From Anoplopoma fimbria (taxonomy: Eukaryota > Chordata > Actinopteri > Perciformes > Anoplopomatidae), in NCBI RefSeq assembly GCF_027596085.1, contig NC_072457.1, forward strand, positions 30,016,898-30,080,897: a DNA stretch of 64,000 nt, in the 5' to 3' direction. Below, one piece after another: positions 1 through 12,400 of this stretch. Both the position numbers and the translations under genes were made by a program. The notes below the pieces were generated by a model that saw only the letters and a list, made by a program, of their open reading frames with translations, searched no databases and was not told the DNA's origin. How positions within the stretch are numbered: the stretch's first letter is position 1; every line of letters begins with the position of its first letter.

Positions 1-672
1 TAAAGATATGCAATGAATTGTGGGGCAGCTGAGTTTGAACAGTAAGCCTACATCTCATACTCAGAAATTCTTGCTAATCTAGTATACATCCAAACATTTC
101 TCATTTACACATAATCCGAATACTATGTATTTGGAACTCACTACATACTCAATTTCACATTTTACGTATGAATGTTTGTATAATATGTTAGCGATTTCCT
201 ATAGATACTTATCTTGAAAACAAAAATGATGTATAGTGTGGGTTCTGCCTGGTTCACTTATCTCTACACACCTGATTCTAGCTGTCTCTCCTCCCGCTAC
301 TGAGCATGTGATGGATGTCATAGAGAAAACAGAAACCACACAGATGTTTGACCACTTGCTTCCTCTCTGGCTTTCCTCTCCCTGTTTTCCTTGCTATCTT
401 TCTCTCGGCTCCCTCGCTCCCTGGTTGGCACGGCAAGCTGTCACATAGTACTGAAGCGTGTACTTAACTCTGTTTTGTCATCCTGTCTTCTCTTCTAACA
501 TCCATCCATTCGTTCATCCATCCTCCCCCTAGCTCCCAAGTCTTTGTCCCCCATGGGATTTCTGGATGGCCAAAGCATGGACCCTTATCTCTCCGTATGT
601 CTGTAAGTGTGTGTTTGTATGTATTTGTGTGTACGTGTTTTGAGACAATAACAAATGCCGCGGTCATGGAAC
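1..672. other. Unassigned AT-rich DNA
   Basis: I see no gene, RNA or recognisable transposon here. The first 250 bases are AT-rich. Around 495-525 there is a short run of loose CATC repeats. The open frames at 236-448 (+) and 464-721 (-) have no recognisable domain and read as chance frames. Confidence 0.6.
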
Positions 673-723
673 AGTTGCAGAGGTTGTCAGGGTTGTGCAG
701 CATCCCTGACAACCTCTGCAACT
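673..723. repeat. Perfect 20-bp inverted repeat with 11-base loop
   Basis: Bases 673-692 and 704-723 are exact reverse complements (core arm GTTGCAGAGGTTGTCAGGG), separated by 11 bases. A transcript of either strand would form a long uninterrupted hairpin, and the DNA could extrude as a cruciform. It is not part of any transposon end I recognise. It could be a recent templated inversion, a small terminal-repeat relic or a small-RNA hairpin; the sequence does not decide between these. Confidence 0.9.
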
Positions 724-874
724 CTTTCTCTCACTGTTCTTTCTTCTTAGCCCACTGCTTACATGAGGAACTCTCACAGATGTTAACATGAATGGTCAGA
801 GATGATCCTGAGCTCAAACACTTTGGCCAGCCTTCTCACGGACTTTGTGTATGTATGTGTATAGTATATACATG

Positions 875-879
875 GATGT

Positions 880-922
<43 letters not shown>

Positions 923-933
923 TGTGTGTGTGA
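875..933. repeat. (TG)n microsatellite
   Basis: An almost pure TG dinucleotide run interrupted by TA and AC steps. It causes the long VCVCVC/HTHTHT open frames on both strands here, which are not genes. Confidence 0.95.
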
Positions 934-2179
934 TGAATGGGCCAGTGCCAGGCTGCGTTCCCTCGGTGGCCTTGGATCAATCTGCTTATCTGTTAGCTGC
1001 CAGCACTGCCAGTGATTAACGACCAGCTCCACACACAGCACATCCTTATTCATTACCACACACGTCACACACATGCATGTGCACGCGCAGTCAAGCCAAA
1101 ACACATACGCACACGCACACACACACACAAAAAACATCCTTTTTCATTATGGTAGACGTCCACAGTGGGGACAGTCTGAAGTTGGAAGGCAGAGAGGTAA
1201 GAGAGAGACAGGAGGAGTGAGATGGATGGGGGCAGCATAAACACGGAACCACACACACATCTCCAACCACCCGTTTGATTCGACAACATCTCTCATCCAC
1301 TTTCTAACCCTAAGCACTTTTCTATATTTCTCCTTAAAGAAATCTTTGTACTTCCTGACCTCCTTACATCCACTGAGCACAACATTCTCTCAACACTTGA
1401 CCTCCTCAGTGCCGTCCTCCCTCCAGGCCAGTATGTGTGTCTGTGTGTGTGTGTTTCAGATACCTTAGATACCAACCCAGTGTCTTATCAGGCCAATCCG
1501 AACTGACAAGCGTACCCCAGACGTAGACTGTGGAAGGAGAGTTTTTTTTTCACCTGGCACCAACAGGGGTTGCCCAGTAACTCAACTAGACAGATGTGTC
1601 TTCTTAAAAATGCGTGACAAGACACGAACAATCCCAGGGCACTGAAATATTTATGAAAATGAATTAGTTCTGCTTACATTTAGTTTTACATAATAATTTA
1701 AATTTAAGGTCCATAAAATCTCACGGCCTAGATTACTGGATGGAGTTATTTTGCATTTCTAAAGCTGTACTACTAAAGCAATTTGACTCCCAAATTTGAC
1801 TGCTGAACCGTGTTTATTTGCCCCAAATGGCTAATAATGTTAGCTGTAAGCTAATAAGCAACTGACGCACCAAGTGTTTCTGTGGGAGTGTATTTGTGTC
1901 TCTGTGGTCAACTCAACCTCTGACTGAACTCAGAACTTATCAGTAACTCAGGTTTGTTTTGTTATTATACATATACAAACTACTACACCAATATTGGTGA
2001 ACCATATTTCTAAAATATTCCACAATAGGAACACCAGTTAAAAGGCAAAATGCTGTAAATGACCAGCCTGGTCTCATTCACAGGCTGTCAAATACAGACA
2101 TTTTGTCACATACCCGCTCAAGGCACCCTTTAGCATACATGAGACGCCAACTCAGAGCAACCAGGACACCAAGTCATCC
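934..2179. other. Unassigned DNA with CA-rich patches
   Basis: Bases 1035-1130 hold interrupted CA-rich sequence, and 1432-1455 a short TG run. The rest is AT-rich unique-looking sequence. The segment 2105-2165 carries a short motif (GCACCCTTTAGCAT) also found at 58787-58800 and, imperfectly, near 6037, so it is probably a fragment of the dispersed family described at 5955-6330. No gene is seen. Confidence 0.55.
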
Positions 2180-3892
2180 TTGACTTGTTCTCACAAATAA
2201 CCAGGTGAGAAAAGAACTGAGGAAGATAAAGGTGAGAAAGGCCACGGGTCCGGACAGCAACAGCTCAAGGCTCCTCAGATCCTGCGCAGACCAGCTGTGC
2301 AGGATAGTGGAGCACGTCTTCAATTTGAGCTTGAAGCTGGGGAGGGTACCACAGCTATGGAAGACGTCCTGTGTGGTGCCAGTCCCACAGACCCCGGGGG
2401 CCAAGGACTTCAGCAGCTTCAGGCCGGTGGCATTAACATCCCACCTGATGAAGACCCTGGAGCGGCTGGTCCTTGGGCACCTCCGCCCCCTGGTGATCTC
2501 ATCTTTGGACCCTCTTCAGTTTGCTTATCAGCCTGTCATCGGGGTGGATGACGCTGTCATCTACCTGCTACAAAGATGCCTTTCTCACCTGGAAAAGGCT
2601 GGAAGCACTGTGAGAGTCATGTTCTTCGACTTCTCCAGTGCCTTCAATACCATCCAGCCTTTGCTTCTGAGGGACAAGCTGGAGCAGACCGGGGTGGACC
2701 ACCACCTCACTGCATGGATCCTGGACTACCTCACCAACCGTCCACAGTATGTGAGGATAAGGGAGTGTGAGTCAGATCGGGTGTCCTGCAGCACGGGGGC
2801 CCCACAAGGAACCGTTCTGGCTCCATTCCTCTTCTCCATCTACACATCAGACTTCACATACAACTCTGCAAACTGCCACCTGCAAAAGTTCTCTGATGAC
2901 ACTGCAATAGTCGGCCTCATCTCCGCCGATGACGACAGGGAATACAGAGAACTGAACCAGGACTTCATAGGATGGTGCCAGCGGAACGGCCTCCAGATCA
3001 ACTCTGGTAAAACCAAAGAGCTGGTGGTGGACTTCCGCCGGGGTAAACACTGTCCTCCGGAACCAATGAACATCCAGGGACTGGACATTGAGATTGTGAA
3101 AGCACCTGGGTGTTCACTTAAACAATAAACTGGACTGGACTGATCACACTAACGCACTTTACAAAAAGGGTCAGAGCAGACTGTATCTGCTGAAGAGACT
3201 GAGGTCCTTTGGAGTGCAGGGAGCACTCCTGAAGACCTTCTTTGACTCCGTGGTGGCATCAGCCATTTTTTATGCAGTGGTCTGCTGGAGCAGCAGCATC
3301 TCGACAGCCGACAGGAAGAGAATAAATAAACTTGTCAAGAAAGCCAGCAGTGTGCTGGGGTGTCCACTGGATACGGTGGAGGTGGTGGGAGACAGGAGGG
3401 TGATGGCCAAGCTGTCATCCCTGATGAACAACACCTCTCACCCCATGCAGGATGCCCTGGCAGCTCTGTGCAGCTCCTTCACCACCGGCTGCTTCACCCC
3501 CGGTGGTGAAGGAGAGGTACTGCAGGTCCTTCCTTCCTGCTGCTGTCAGGCTGCACAACCAGCTCTGCTCCCAGCAGACCACATGACACTAATACACTAA
3601 TACACTAATACATTAATACATTGTGCAATACAACATTTATAATAATTTCTGTCTGTATATATATTTTTACTGTGGATCTCTACTGTTCTTACTGTTTTTT
3701 ACTGTTTTTATTGCTCATTTGCTTATTTATAATACTTATTTTGATCTTGTGTTTTTTATTTTATTTTTACTTACTTACTATGTCTCTTGTTTTGCACTAT
3801 CCTCTTTGCTGCTGTAATCCTGTAAATTTCCCCGCTGCGGGACTAATAAAGGATTATCTTATCTATCTTATCTTATCTTATCTTCGAGTTAT
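2180..3892 (+). mobile_element. 5'-truncated LINE (Rex1/CR1/L2-type) with TTATC tail
   Basis: A non-LTR retrotransposon fragment. Reverse-transcriptase coding sequence starts near 2181, so the 5' half with the endonuclease is missing, as expected from incomplete target-primed reverse transcription. The coding part runs to about 3600. A short 3' UTR follows and ends in GGACTAATAAAGGATTATC and a TTATC/ATCT tail at 3853-3884. The RT style (STGAPQGTVL, then FSDD) is that of fish CR1-group LINEs; I cannot fix the family without a library search. The same tail occurs on the SINE at 41428-41652. Confidence 0.85.
2181..3600 (+). pseudogene. LINE reverse transcriptase, frameshifted
   Basis: This is a remnant of the LINE ORF2 reverse transcriptase, which copies element RNA into DNA at a nicked target site. 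In the frame opening at 2205, RT block A reads FFDFSSAF at residues 140-147. The block STGAPQGTVL is at 196-205. The catalytic block reads FSDD at 229-232, keeping both aspartates although FADD/YADD is commoner. A frameshift or small deletion near 3108 ends this frame at 3126-3128. The downstream C-terminal region (AILYAV-like segment, then the conserved KRINKLVKKA block) continues in another frame to about 3600. No endonuclease domain is present. The copy cannot encode a working protein. Confidence 0.85.
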
Positions 3893-5954
3893 CTAGTACA
3901 GAAAGTGCTGAACTTACTTTTGTAATTTCCTACCACAATCAATTTTTTTCTAAACCTAACCTAATATTTTATTTTTTTCCCTAAACCCAAGTGGTGCCAA
4001 GGGGCCCTGATAAAGTATTCATATGTGACGAGTTGGGAATGAGGACGACTTCATATGACGCATGGATGGAAGGGAGAGAGGGTGAGGGGAGGAAAAGTAA
4101 ATTGGCTAGATTTAAATGGGGTCTTATGTAATAAAGGCTCTCAATTAAAGTGGTAGAGGGCTAGGATTAAAGATATTCACCCACTTCCTTCTTCTATGTG
4201 TTGCAGACTAAAGAAGATGTTTATTCAAGTGAATATTCAAACAGCCAAGCAGATAAAGAAAGACAATGTCAACAAAATTACCAGAGGCATTATTTTCTCT
4301 CTCTTTGTTGCTGTTGCTTGCTGTATTGCCATGCCTTACTGTTTTAAAATTATTTTCAGTTGTGTACCTGCATCTGTGGTCTGTGTGTGAGAGAGAGAGA
4401 CGGATAAAGATAGACAGACAGAGAAATAGAGCCATCCTGGCAGCTTTCCTTTGATCTCATCTTTGGCAATAACGCTCCAACTTCAAATGGCTTCAGCAGT
4501 GGCAGGTAGATGTCTCTGCCACTGTTACCAAGTGTTCATTTGCATCTGAGACTGACAGTCACAGTGCATGTCTCCGTATCTCTCAGAATTAAAGTCTTGT
4601 CTCACTCTGACTTTGGCAAAGGGTTTATGAACTAAAGCAGAGCATATTCACTGTATGGGGAACGGTGTCTGCTTTTTGTCATAGCAATAGAGATGAAGAC
4701 GTTTTGTACATTTTTGTCAATTTTGTTTACCGCAGCTTCAGGTTCTGTTAATATAAAAACCAATGCACCTGATCTGGAGGGGACTGTCTGAATGTTTGTT
4801 CACAAGCTTCAGCAAAATCCGAGTTCTTAATTTTGTAAATCTATTTAAATCTCAGTATAATTTCGGTATGAACTTAAAAACACGTAAAGTTATGCTCCAA
4901 CAAAGGACATCTTTCCAAACCAATCAACAACCAGAATACAATATTGATGTTGCATTGGTCTAATGATAATTTCCAAATATCATCTTCAATTCTCTACCAC
5001 TGTTTTGTAATTTAATGTAGCATATTACAAAATAAGTTATAACATGCAAAATGTTAACTACATTGTAACACATCACTGAAAAATGACATTCTATTTAAGC
5101 ATTTTCAACAGAATCAAATTTTATTTTTTAAGATTTATGTTTCCCTTTTTTATCGAGCAATAGCTAGCTAATGGCATTAGCCAGAGCAACAGTTAGCTGT
5201 TGTAGCAGCCCTGAATGACTGTTAAACTAACGGGGTGAATGGATTTAAACTGGAGGGCGCGGTAGCGTCAGGGTGCAGCCGTGGAGCAGATGGAGAGCAT
5301 CGTTCAGCAGGTACAGGCTCGGACCTCCCTGTCTCAGCTGTCCAGACTGATCAACTGCCTGACTACATTGTTTGTATTATTCCTTTTAGTGGTTTAGCAT
5401 AAAGCCAGTGTCATGGTTCTGCAAGATTTGCCGTGATTTTAAATTTTTTCTAACTTACAAAAGCAAGTTTATAGTGGCAACATTAAGCAAGACTGGTTTT
5501 TATTATCGTACCTGAGCTAATGTGACTAACGATTTAGCTCACGTATGTGTCATATATGATATTTGTATATGTTCCTGGTATTATTGATTCATGTTGTTTA
5601 GTATGGAGTAGGGACAGTGAAGATACTTACCTTCAACTACCTTTTCTTTTTAGATAAAAATGCCATCAGAAACACGCTCTGAAAAAAAGAAAAAAACTAA
5701 ACAGTAAATTTCGACACAATTATTAATTCAAAGGTAATATCAAGGAGTTTGACTCAGAGAAAAGCAATTAACAAGGACGATTCAGAATCGGAGATTTAAT
5801 AAGGTTAAAAAAACCTTTAAAAACCATCATCATTCTTTGAATATGTGTATTTTCAGGAGTCTCCTTGGTGAAAGTCTGGTGTTTCTAGACCCATTTATCC
5901 ACCTGGACCTCCTCCTGTGCAGAGTTGGTTGTTATACTTTCTGGTTCATGATCA
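3893..5954. other. Unassigned AT-rich DNA
   Basis: No gene is seen. At 3935-4000 there are two blocks resembling CTAAACCTAACC, a motif that recurs in the dispersed family listed at 58745-59010. The block 5250-5345 is more GC-rich and open in one frame for about 30 residues (VEQMESIVQQVQ...), but it is too short to assign. Confidence 0.5.
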
Positions 5955-6330
5955 TTTGGCATCCTGGTATCACTCCCAGGGATTTATATATTGTTGCTTG
6001 GACAGTGGCCCTGTGTCTTGATACCAATGCACAGAGCACCCTGTAGCATCTGTATGAGGAAGCTCAGAGCACCAGACATAGTATTTAAGAGTGAGAGGTC
6101 TGCTAAGGGTGGTTGGGAGTGGGGTAAGATGAGTCAGATGAACACCAGACTTTTAATCAGGAGACTGGTTATGTCCCCTGTTAAACCAACAGTTGAGAGA
6201 TTTTTACTGACATAGTGTCATTTGAGTGACTTGAAGTAATGTAACTAGCTTACATTACGTTATAAGCGTAATTATTTTAAGCTTACCATGAAGTTCTTTG
6301 TTGCCTAAACCAAACTGCAAAACATGACAA
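5955..6330 (+). repeat. Dispersed repeat family B, fragment
   Basis: Contains two blocks found elsewhere in the window in related order. First is a block with GCACCCTGTAGCATCTGTAT, like 58770-58810. Then comes a block with CAGGAGACTGGTTATGTCC, like 43810-43850 and 28119-28150. These fragments of one old interspersed repeat have diverged enough that ends cannot be set. No coding capacity or terminal repeats are visible. Confidence 0.45.
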
Positions 6331-7474
6331 GTAGGGATGAGATCACCTTGTCATGGGATTTCAATGGGTCTTGGCATAACTTTGAACTTTCTTTTTAAGT
6401 AAGCCTGAATTCATATTTTGAGTATCAATTGCGATATTTTAGAAGTTTTGACGGCCTTAATGTATGATAGCCAGAGTTTAGATAACGACTTATATTAACA
6501 TATTCATAATGTTGTTATTTTGCATCTGGTGGGTATTTCAACAATCACATTTTTTTATTTTTGACTTCTTATAGTTTGACTATTTCAACACCTTGTACAC
6601 CTGTTCCAACAAGCAACCTCTTTCCAGAGAACAGCACAAAATGTAGCACTCCATCTTCAAAGGTATGGCATTCAACATAATAAAAGCTTTATAAAAGATA
6701 TGTTTTACTATCAGCTAATCTTTCTCTTTAAACCTGCCACATAAACTGCTCTATGAGTGTTGCCGACCAACTTCTTTTGGACAGAATAGGTCAGATGCCT
6801 AGAGCGATTTGTCTCATTGGGAAGAGAACATTTTCACATCCAGAGTCTCCAGTGCAAATACTTTTGCCCCAGCACTCAGCTTGGCCTTGCAGCCCTGACT
6901 CTCTCTGTAGCTTGGCCCTCTGCCACCGTCACTAATACAGCTAACCTTTCTATCATAACAGAGCTTCATGCAGCCACACTGCAGTTATTAACCTCTGCAG
7001 TATTGCCTCCTTCCAGGGTCTAATTGCTGCCAATACCATGTTATGGCTCAATCTAATAAAGATTATACGTGCTGCGCCAAAAGGACAAATTGTTCGCTAG
7101 ATTCATTTTGTTCGCTCATTTGGTTCTTGTTTGACATAAAGATATGTGAGCCAAAGCATATTGAACATGGTGGTAATATTCTTTGATTTGAGTCCCCTGA
7201 TTAACTATTCCAAAGGAAATGTGGGAGCAGAACAGGAGAAAGAGAGTATAGACAAGATAATAAAGGTAGGGAAATATAAAAAAGGGGAGTAGAAATGAAG
7301 GAAAAAAATTATAAGGGGAACCATATAACTCAATAAAGAATATTTAAATATAGTATATATATATAAAATGCTAACTTGTTTCATCTTAATGGTGCTGCAT
7401 TTGATGAAAACTTGATGTCATTGAATGGTAACTATTTAATAAAGCCAAAGGAAAGAAATAGAGCAGAATTCACT
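6331..7474. other. Unassigned AT-rich DNA
   Basis: No recognisable gene or transposon. Open frames at 6753-6935 and 6817-7023 overlap in different frames and have no domain; I treat them as chance. Confidence 0.55.
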
Positions 7475-7476
7475 TA

Positions 7477-7665
7477 CAGCGGGTAAAATAAGTATTGAAC
7501 ACATCACCATTTTTCTCAGTAAATATATTTCTAAAGGTGCTATTGACATGAAATGTCGGTAACAACCCAAGTAATCCATACATACAAAGAAAACCAAACA
7601 AATAAATTCAGAAATTAAGTTATGTGTAATAAAATGGAATGACACAGGGAAAAAGTATTGAACAC
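7477..7665 (+). repeat. Tc1 left inverted repeat (IR/DR)
   Basis: The outer transposase-binding motif is at 7477-7502 and the inner copy at about 7646-7665. Compared with the right repeat it is missing about 12 bases between TGACATGA and ATGTCGG (near 7551-7556). Both binding motifs remain. Confidence 0.92.
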
Positions 7666-7841
7666 ATGAAGAAAGGGAGGTGCAAAGAGGCATGGAAAGC
7701 CAAGACACCAGCTGAAATCTATCAGTAATTAGAAAGCAATCCTGCCCCTTGTCAGTGCAAATTAATATCAGCTGGTTCAGTCACAACTGATGGCCTATAA
7801 AAAGGTGTCTCATTACCAAGGTGTCACACAAGAAACATCTC

Positions 7842-8860
7842 ATGATGGGTAAAAGCAAAGAGCTCTCTCAAGACCTTCGCAACCTTATTGTTGCAGAACA
7901 TACTGATGGCATTGGTTACAGAAGGATTTCTAAACTTCTGAATGCTTCAGTGAGCACTGTTGGGGCCATAATCCGGAAGTGGAAAGAACATCATTTCACC
8001 ATAAACCAGCCACGACCAGGTGCTCCTCGCAAGATTTCTGACAGAGGAGTGAAAAGAATTATCAGAAGAGTTGTCCAAGAGCCAAGGACCACTTGTGGAG
8101 AGCTTCAGAAAGACCTGGAATCAGCAGGTACAATTGTTTCAAAGAAAACAATAAGTAATGCATCAACCGCCGTGGCCTGTATGCACGCTCACCACGCAAG
8201 ACTCCATTGCTGAAGAAAAAGCATGTTGAATCTCGTTTAAAGTTTGCTGCACAACATTTAGACAAGCCTGTGAAATACTGGGAGAATATAGTCTGGTCAG
8301 ATGAGACCAACATGGAACTCTTTGGATGCCATAATACACACCATGTTTGGAAGTCAAATGGCACTGCACATCACCCCAAAAACACCATACCAACAGTGAA
8401 GTTTGGAGGTGGGAACATCATGGTGTGGGGCTGTTTTTCAGCATACGGCACTGGCAAACTTCATATAATTGAAGGAAGGATGAATGGGAAAATGTACCGA
8501 GATAATCTTAATAAAAATCTGCTGCCATCTACCAGGATGATAAAGATGAAACGAGGGTGGACATTTCAGCAAGACAATGATCACAAGCACACAGCCAAGG
8601 AAACTCTTGCTTTCAGAGAAAGAAAATAAAGCTGTTAGAATGGCCCAGCCAACCACCTGACTTGAATCCAATAGAAAATCTATGGAAAGAACTAAAGATT
8701 AGAGTTCATAGAAGAGGCCCACGGAACCTTCAAGATCTGAAGACTGTTTGTGTGGAAGAATGGGCCAAAATCACACCTGAGCAATGCATGCCACTAGTTT
8801 CTCCACAGGAGGCGTCTTGAAGCTGTCATCACCAACAAAGGCTTCTGTACCAAGTATTAA
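7842..8860 (+). pseudogene. Tc1 transposase, three frameshifts
   Basis: The protein would cut the element out at its ends and join it into TA sites. I chose the second methionine region (7842/7845, MMGKSKEL) because family members start MGK. The N-terminal helix-turn-helix region covers roughly residues 1-110, with a GRPR-like PRPGAPRK linker. The catalytic aspartates are in WSDET (8300-8302) and QQDND (8573-8575), and the glutamate in PIENLW (8674-8676). After allowing one lost base the second spacing is 34 residues, the DD34E signature of Tc1. Frame breaks occur near 8165, between 8580 and 8630, and near 8800. The C-terminus GFCTKY ends at 8860. No working transposase is possible, but the ends could still be used in trans. 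Confidence 0.93.
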
Positions 8861-8876
8861 ATACATTTCAGTAAGC

Positions 8877-9076
8877 GTGTTCAATACTTTTTCCCTGTGT
8901 CATTCCATTTTATTACACATAACTTAATTTCTGAACTTATTTGTTTGGTTTTCTTTGTATGTATGGATTACTTGGGTTGTTACCGACATCTGGTGAAAAT
9001 GTCATGTCAATAGCACCTTAGCACATATATTTACTGAGAAAGATGGTGACGTGTTCAATACTTATTTTACCCGCTG
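8877..9076 (-). repeat. Tc1 right inverted repeat (IR/DR)
   Basis: This is the 200-bp reverse complement partner of the left end and matches it closely apart from the left-end deletion and scattered substitutions. The inner motif is at 8877-8896 and the outer at 9051-9076. It ends at CCCGCTG directly before the TA duplication. Confidence 0.93.
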
Positions 9077-9357
9077 TATATTCAGACTGCTATTTAACCA
9101 ATGAAATCTGTGTATTCCCAGAAACATACAGGGGAGAGAGGAGGCAAGAGACAAAAAACAGAGAAATAACTGAGTCAGAGAAAACTAATCTCTCATGGCA
9201 TGCTCTAAAAAGGAGTGGTAGACACAAAAACCGAGCGTTTATTCAAGAATCGAGAGATTCTTACATATCCATTCTCCCCATAGGCAGTTCTAAACCAGAA
9301 AGTATCTAAGCTGCTACTTCAGGTTACATGGCACTGAATCATATCTTAAGTAAAATG

Positions 9358-9408
9358 ATGTATGTATGTATGTATGTATGTATGTATGTATGTATGTATG
9401 TATGTATG
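9358..9408. repeat. (ATGT)n microsatellite
   Basis: About 12-13 near-perfect tetranucleotide units. No transposon tail is visible beside it. Confidence 0.95.
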
Positions 9409-12400
9409 AAGGTTATATGATGTTGCAGACCTTTACTTGAGGGAATTTTCTCTAACTGGACCTCTTTGAATTTTAATTGAATACCCCTGAAATAGAGGAT
9501 ATATCTGAATACTTAATTCATTACATTTTAAACGTAGGAGGTGTAACATTTATGCATTACACACTGTTCATAGAGAGGTGGCTTTGGAAGATGGTTTGCA
9601 AACCAGGGTTCACATCCTCAGTCATACGTGTGGATTTGTAATAAAAGCACTTAGGTTAGGGGAAAACTGTGGTTCCGTTTAAGTAAGTAAGTAAACACAT
9701 CTGTCTCATGTTTCAAGTCAATGTTGTTTTTTCAATTTTGTGGCAGCCCGGGGGATGGTGAAGCAGAAAGCCTCCCAGCGTTTACAGAGGCAACATATTT
9801 GAGAACATGAGTCAATGTTTATGAATGTTTCTGCATTTAACTGGCATTATTGTATCTGATATTATATTCAAAACTGCTCATACTGTTCCTACTATCTTTC
9901 TAATAAAGTTAGACGATGAGTGTTGAGGCATACAGATTTAGTGACCCATCTTCAGATTTGAGTGCAAAGATGGTTTGTTGCTTTGTGGACGATCTGCTCC
10001 GACAAACAAATATAACACACTTGAAATAGAAACTACAACTCACTTAGTTCTTGTAAGCAAAAGCCCTTGATTGTCATAATGTTAAACCAGGACCCCAAAC
10101 ATAATCTAGTGAATGCCTAAACATAACCATGTAAATCTGTTATCATGCTTTGGGAGTTTTGACAAGCCATACTGTTTTTAAATTCTATCAGGATATCAGC
10201 GTATGAGAAAACACTGGTACAGGGATGTCATTGTACACATTTAGCCCCACTGTCAAAGGGGTTAATGTACCGTAATGCATCAATAAAAGAAGAAAAAAGG
10301 AAGATATTCAGCTGATATAATCAATTCAGTGTTCAAAAACAATAAAACGAGTTTAGCGAATGTTTGATGAGTTGTTTGTCGACAGTACAAACTCAGCAGG
10401 ATATATTTTAATACGGGGGTCTTTCCAGTGTACTAGATCGGGCCAGCAGCGTCAGCCAATTGCCAAATGTGTCAATGAGCTTTTTTTTTTACACATTTTG
10501 TTAAAAAACGGTCTAGGTTCACCTGTGTGGGAGCACTGCAACAGTACCTTCCCATATCCCATTTCCTTACGGTTTAAATTTTGTATATCTCCTAGTCGGT
10601 GTCACCTCCCACATGGGAACACACACACACAAACATTCAAACATAGTTATTGGCAATAATTAAAAAAGAAGGCTTCAAAATAAGGGGTAAAGGTTTTGGG
10701 GGGTAAAAGGAGAGGGGGAGAGAGGAAATCTTTCTGCGTAATAAGAAAGAGGCATGGGATGCCAAATTAGCTTCAGGTGGAGTTCAGTTGTTGAGCAAAA
10801 GTGAGAGTACTGTTTTAATGGGGGAGTAGGCTGAAGTGGAGAGGCAGAGAGGCTCCATGCCATGGTTAGCTCAATCAACACACACTGATTTTGCTCTCTC
10901 CTATCAATTACCCAAAATACATTTATTTCACCACTACAGCCAACTATTTCCCCCTCGAAAATCACTGAAACCCATGCGACATCATTAAATCAGCCAGAGC
11001 ATTGGTGCAGAGCACTGTTAACATGAATACAAATTAAAACAGCTGTCATTAAAATACATCATTAAATTAAACTGATGCTCATCATTAGTTGCATCCTTAA
11101 AAATTAATCCACGCCTTCCCCTGAAATAATCAGAAATGAATGGACACACAAGGACACCACACAAACACACACACACACACACACTGAAATAGACAACTCA
11201 TTCCTGGATCCATCACTCCTTGGCTAATATAAATGGGGAAAGCTATGACATTGGAGATGTTACAGCAGTCTTGTTATGAGCTGAGGAGGGAATATGATGT
11301 GTCCTGGTTAGTATTCCAGTGTTTTGTTGTTGGTATATCGGTTACACTGACAGAGAGCTGACAATATAATTATTTCACCTGTGGGAGCTGACTCGTGGTG
11401 ATGGGTGGCGGCGCTGTGATATGTGATGCAGATTGTGTGGAGGGGTAAAATAAGTGTGTGTGGCGTTTGTGTATGTGTGTGTGCCTATAAATGTGCCTAT
11501 ATGGTCAAAGTCATGAATAAACATTTCATCACAAGATTGCAAGATACGCAACGATGGCGTGTCATAATCTGTTGACGCCAAACAAAACGTTCCTCTGAGA
11601 TTTCATGTCAGGATAGTGTGTGTGTGGTTGTGTGTGCATGAACGTGCACGTAGACACACTGATGCATGTACGTTGTTGCATCTTTGTGTGTGTATATGTG
11701 TGCACTCATCTGATTAATTGCACAGCAACAGCATCCAGTGTCATTCACATCTTTATCTCAAGGTTACAGAATGATGAACCAGAGTAGATAAGCAGGCAGG
11801 CAAAACAAAAGCTTTACAAATTACCAGGCACTTTTCTAATGTTTACCATCCCAGAAAAACCTGATTTGGGGAAAGTAATACATTTGAAATAGCAGGCTGT
11901 GCATGCAGTCAAGTGTCAAAAGTGAGGAGATAAAGTGTGGGGAAGATAGACAGAGGGAGAAAAGGAGACCAAAACATACATGGGAAAAGAAGGGAGGGAG
12001 TGAAAAGCATTGATGCTAACGCCGTGTTTTTCATTCCCTTGTCTGTCTGTATGAGCGACAGAGATCAGAGATGGAGAAATGTCACTTAGCAAGCATTAGA
12101 CTAGCGCTTTCATCTCCCCTTAGAGCATAGAGATGGGGAGGGACTTTTAAAATGAGTTTTAAAGGCTGCGAGCATCCCTTTGCCTTTGAAATCATCCCAT
12201 CACTCATTTTTATCAGTACTCAGCACGTAAAACATGTCCTGACTCTACATCTGAAAGAGAAAGTCTGAGATTTTTCTGAATCTGAACTTTAAAAATTCTC
12301 TTGCTAAAGGGAGGCCATATTTTTATTTATTTTTTTATGGAGAGATATGAAGGTGTAACTTGCTGTTAGAAGGTGGAAAGTAAAGCTAAGAGGACTCAGA

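Larger units (their letters stand above)
7477..9076 (+). mobile_element. Full-length Tc1 transposon with long IR/DR ends
   Basis: A 1600-bp cut-and-paste DNA transposon of the Tc1/mariner superfamily. Both outer ends read CAGCGGGTAAAATAAGTATT inward and are flanked by TA (7475-7476 and 9077-9078), the target duplicated by Tc1 elements. The inverted repeats are about 190-200 bp and carry a second internal copy of the end motif (AAGTATTGAACAC), the IR/DR arrangement of Tc1 subfamilies with two transposase sites per end. A single transposase gene lies between, on the plus strand, now broken. The left repeat lacks about 11-13 bases present in the right one. Confidence 0.95.

Noticed and set aside
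783..1137. Open frames rich in His-Thr or Val-Cys
   Set aside because: They are translations of the TG/CA array and CA-rich flank. The same holds for similar frames at 21113-21363, 45984-46338, 53099-53722, 57837-58208 and 63532-63938.
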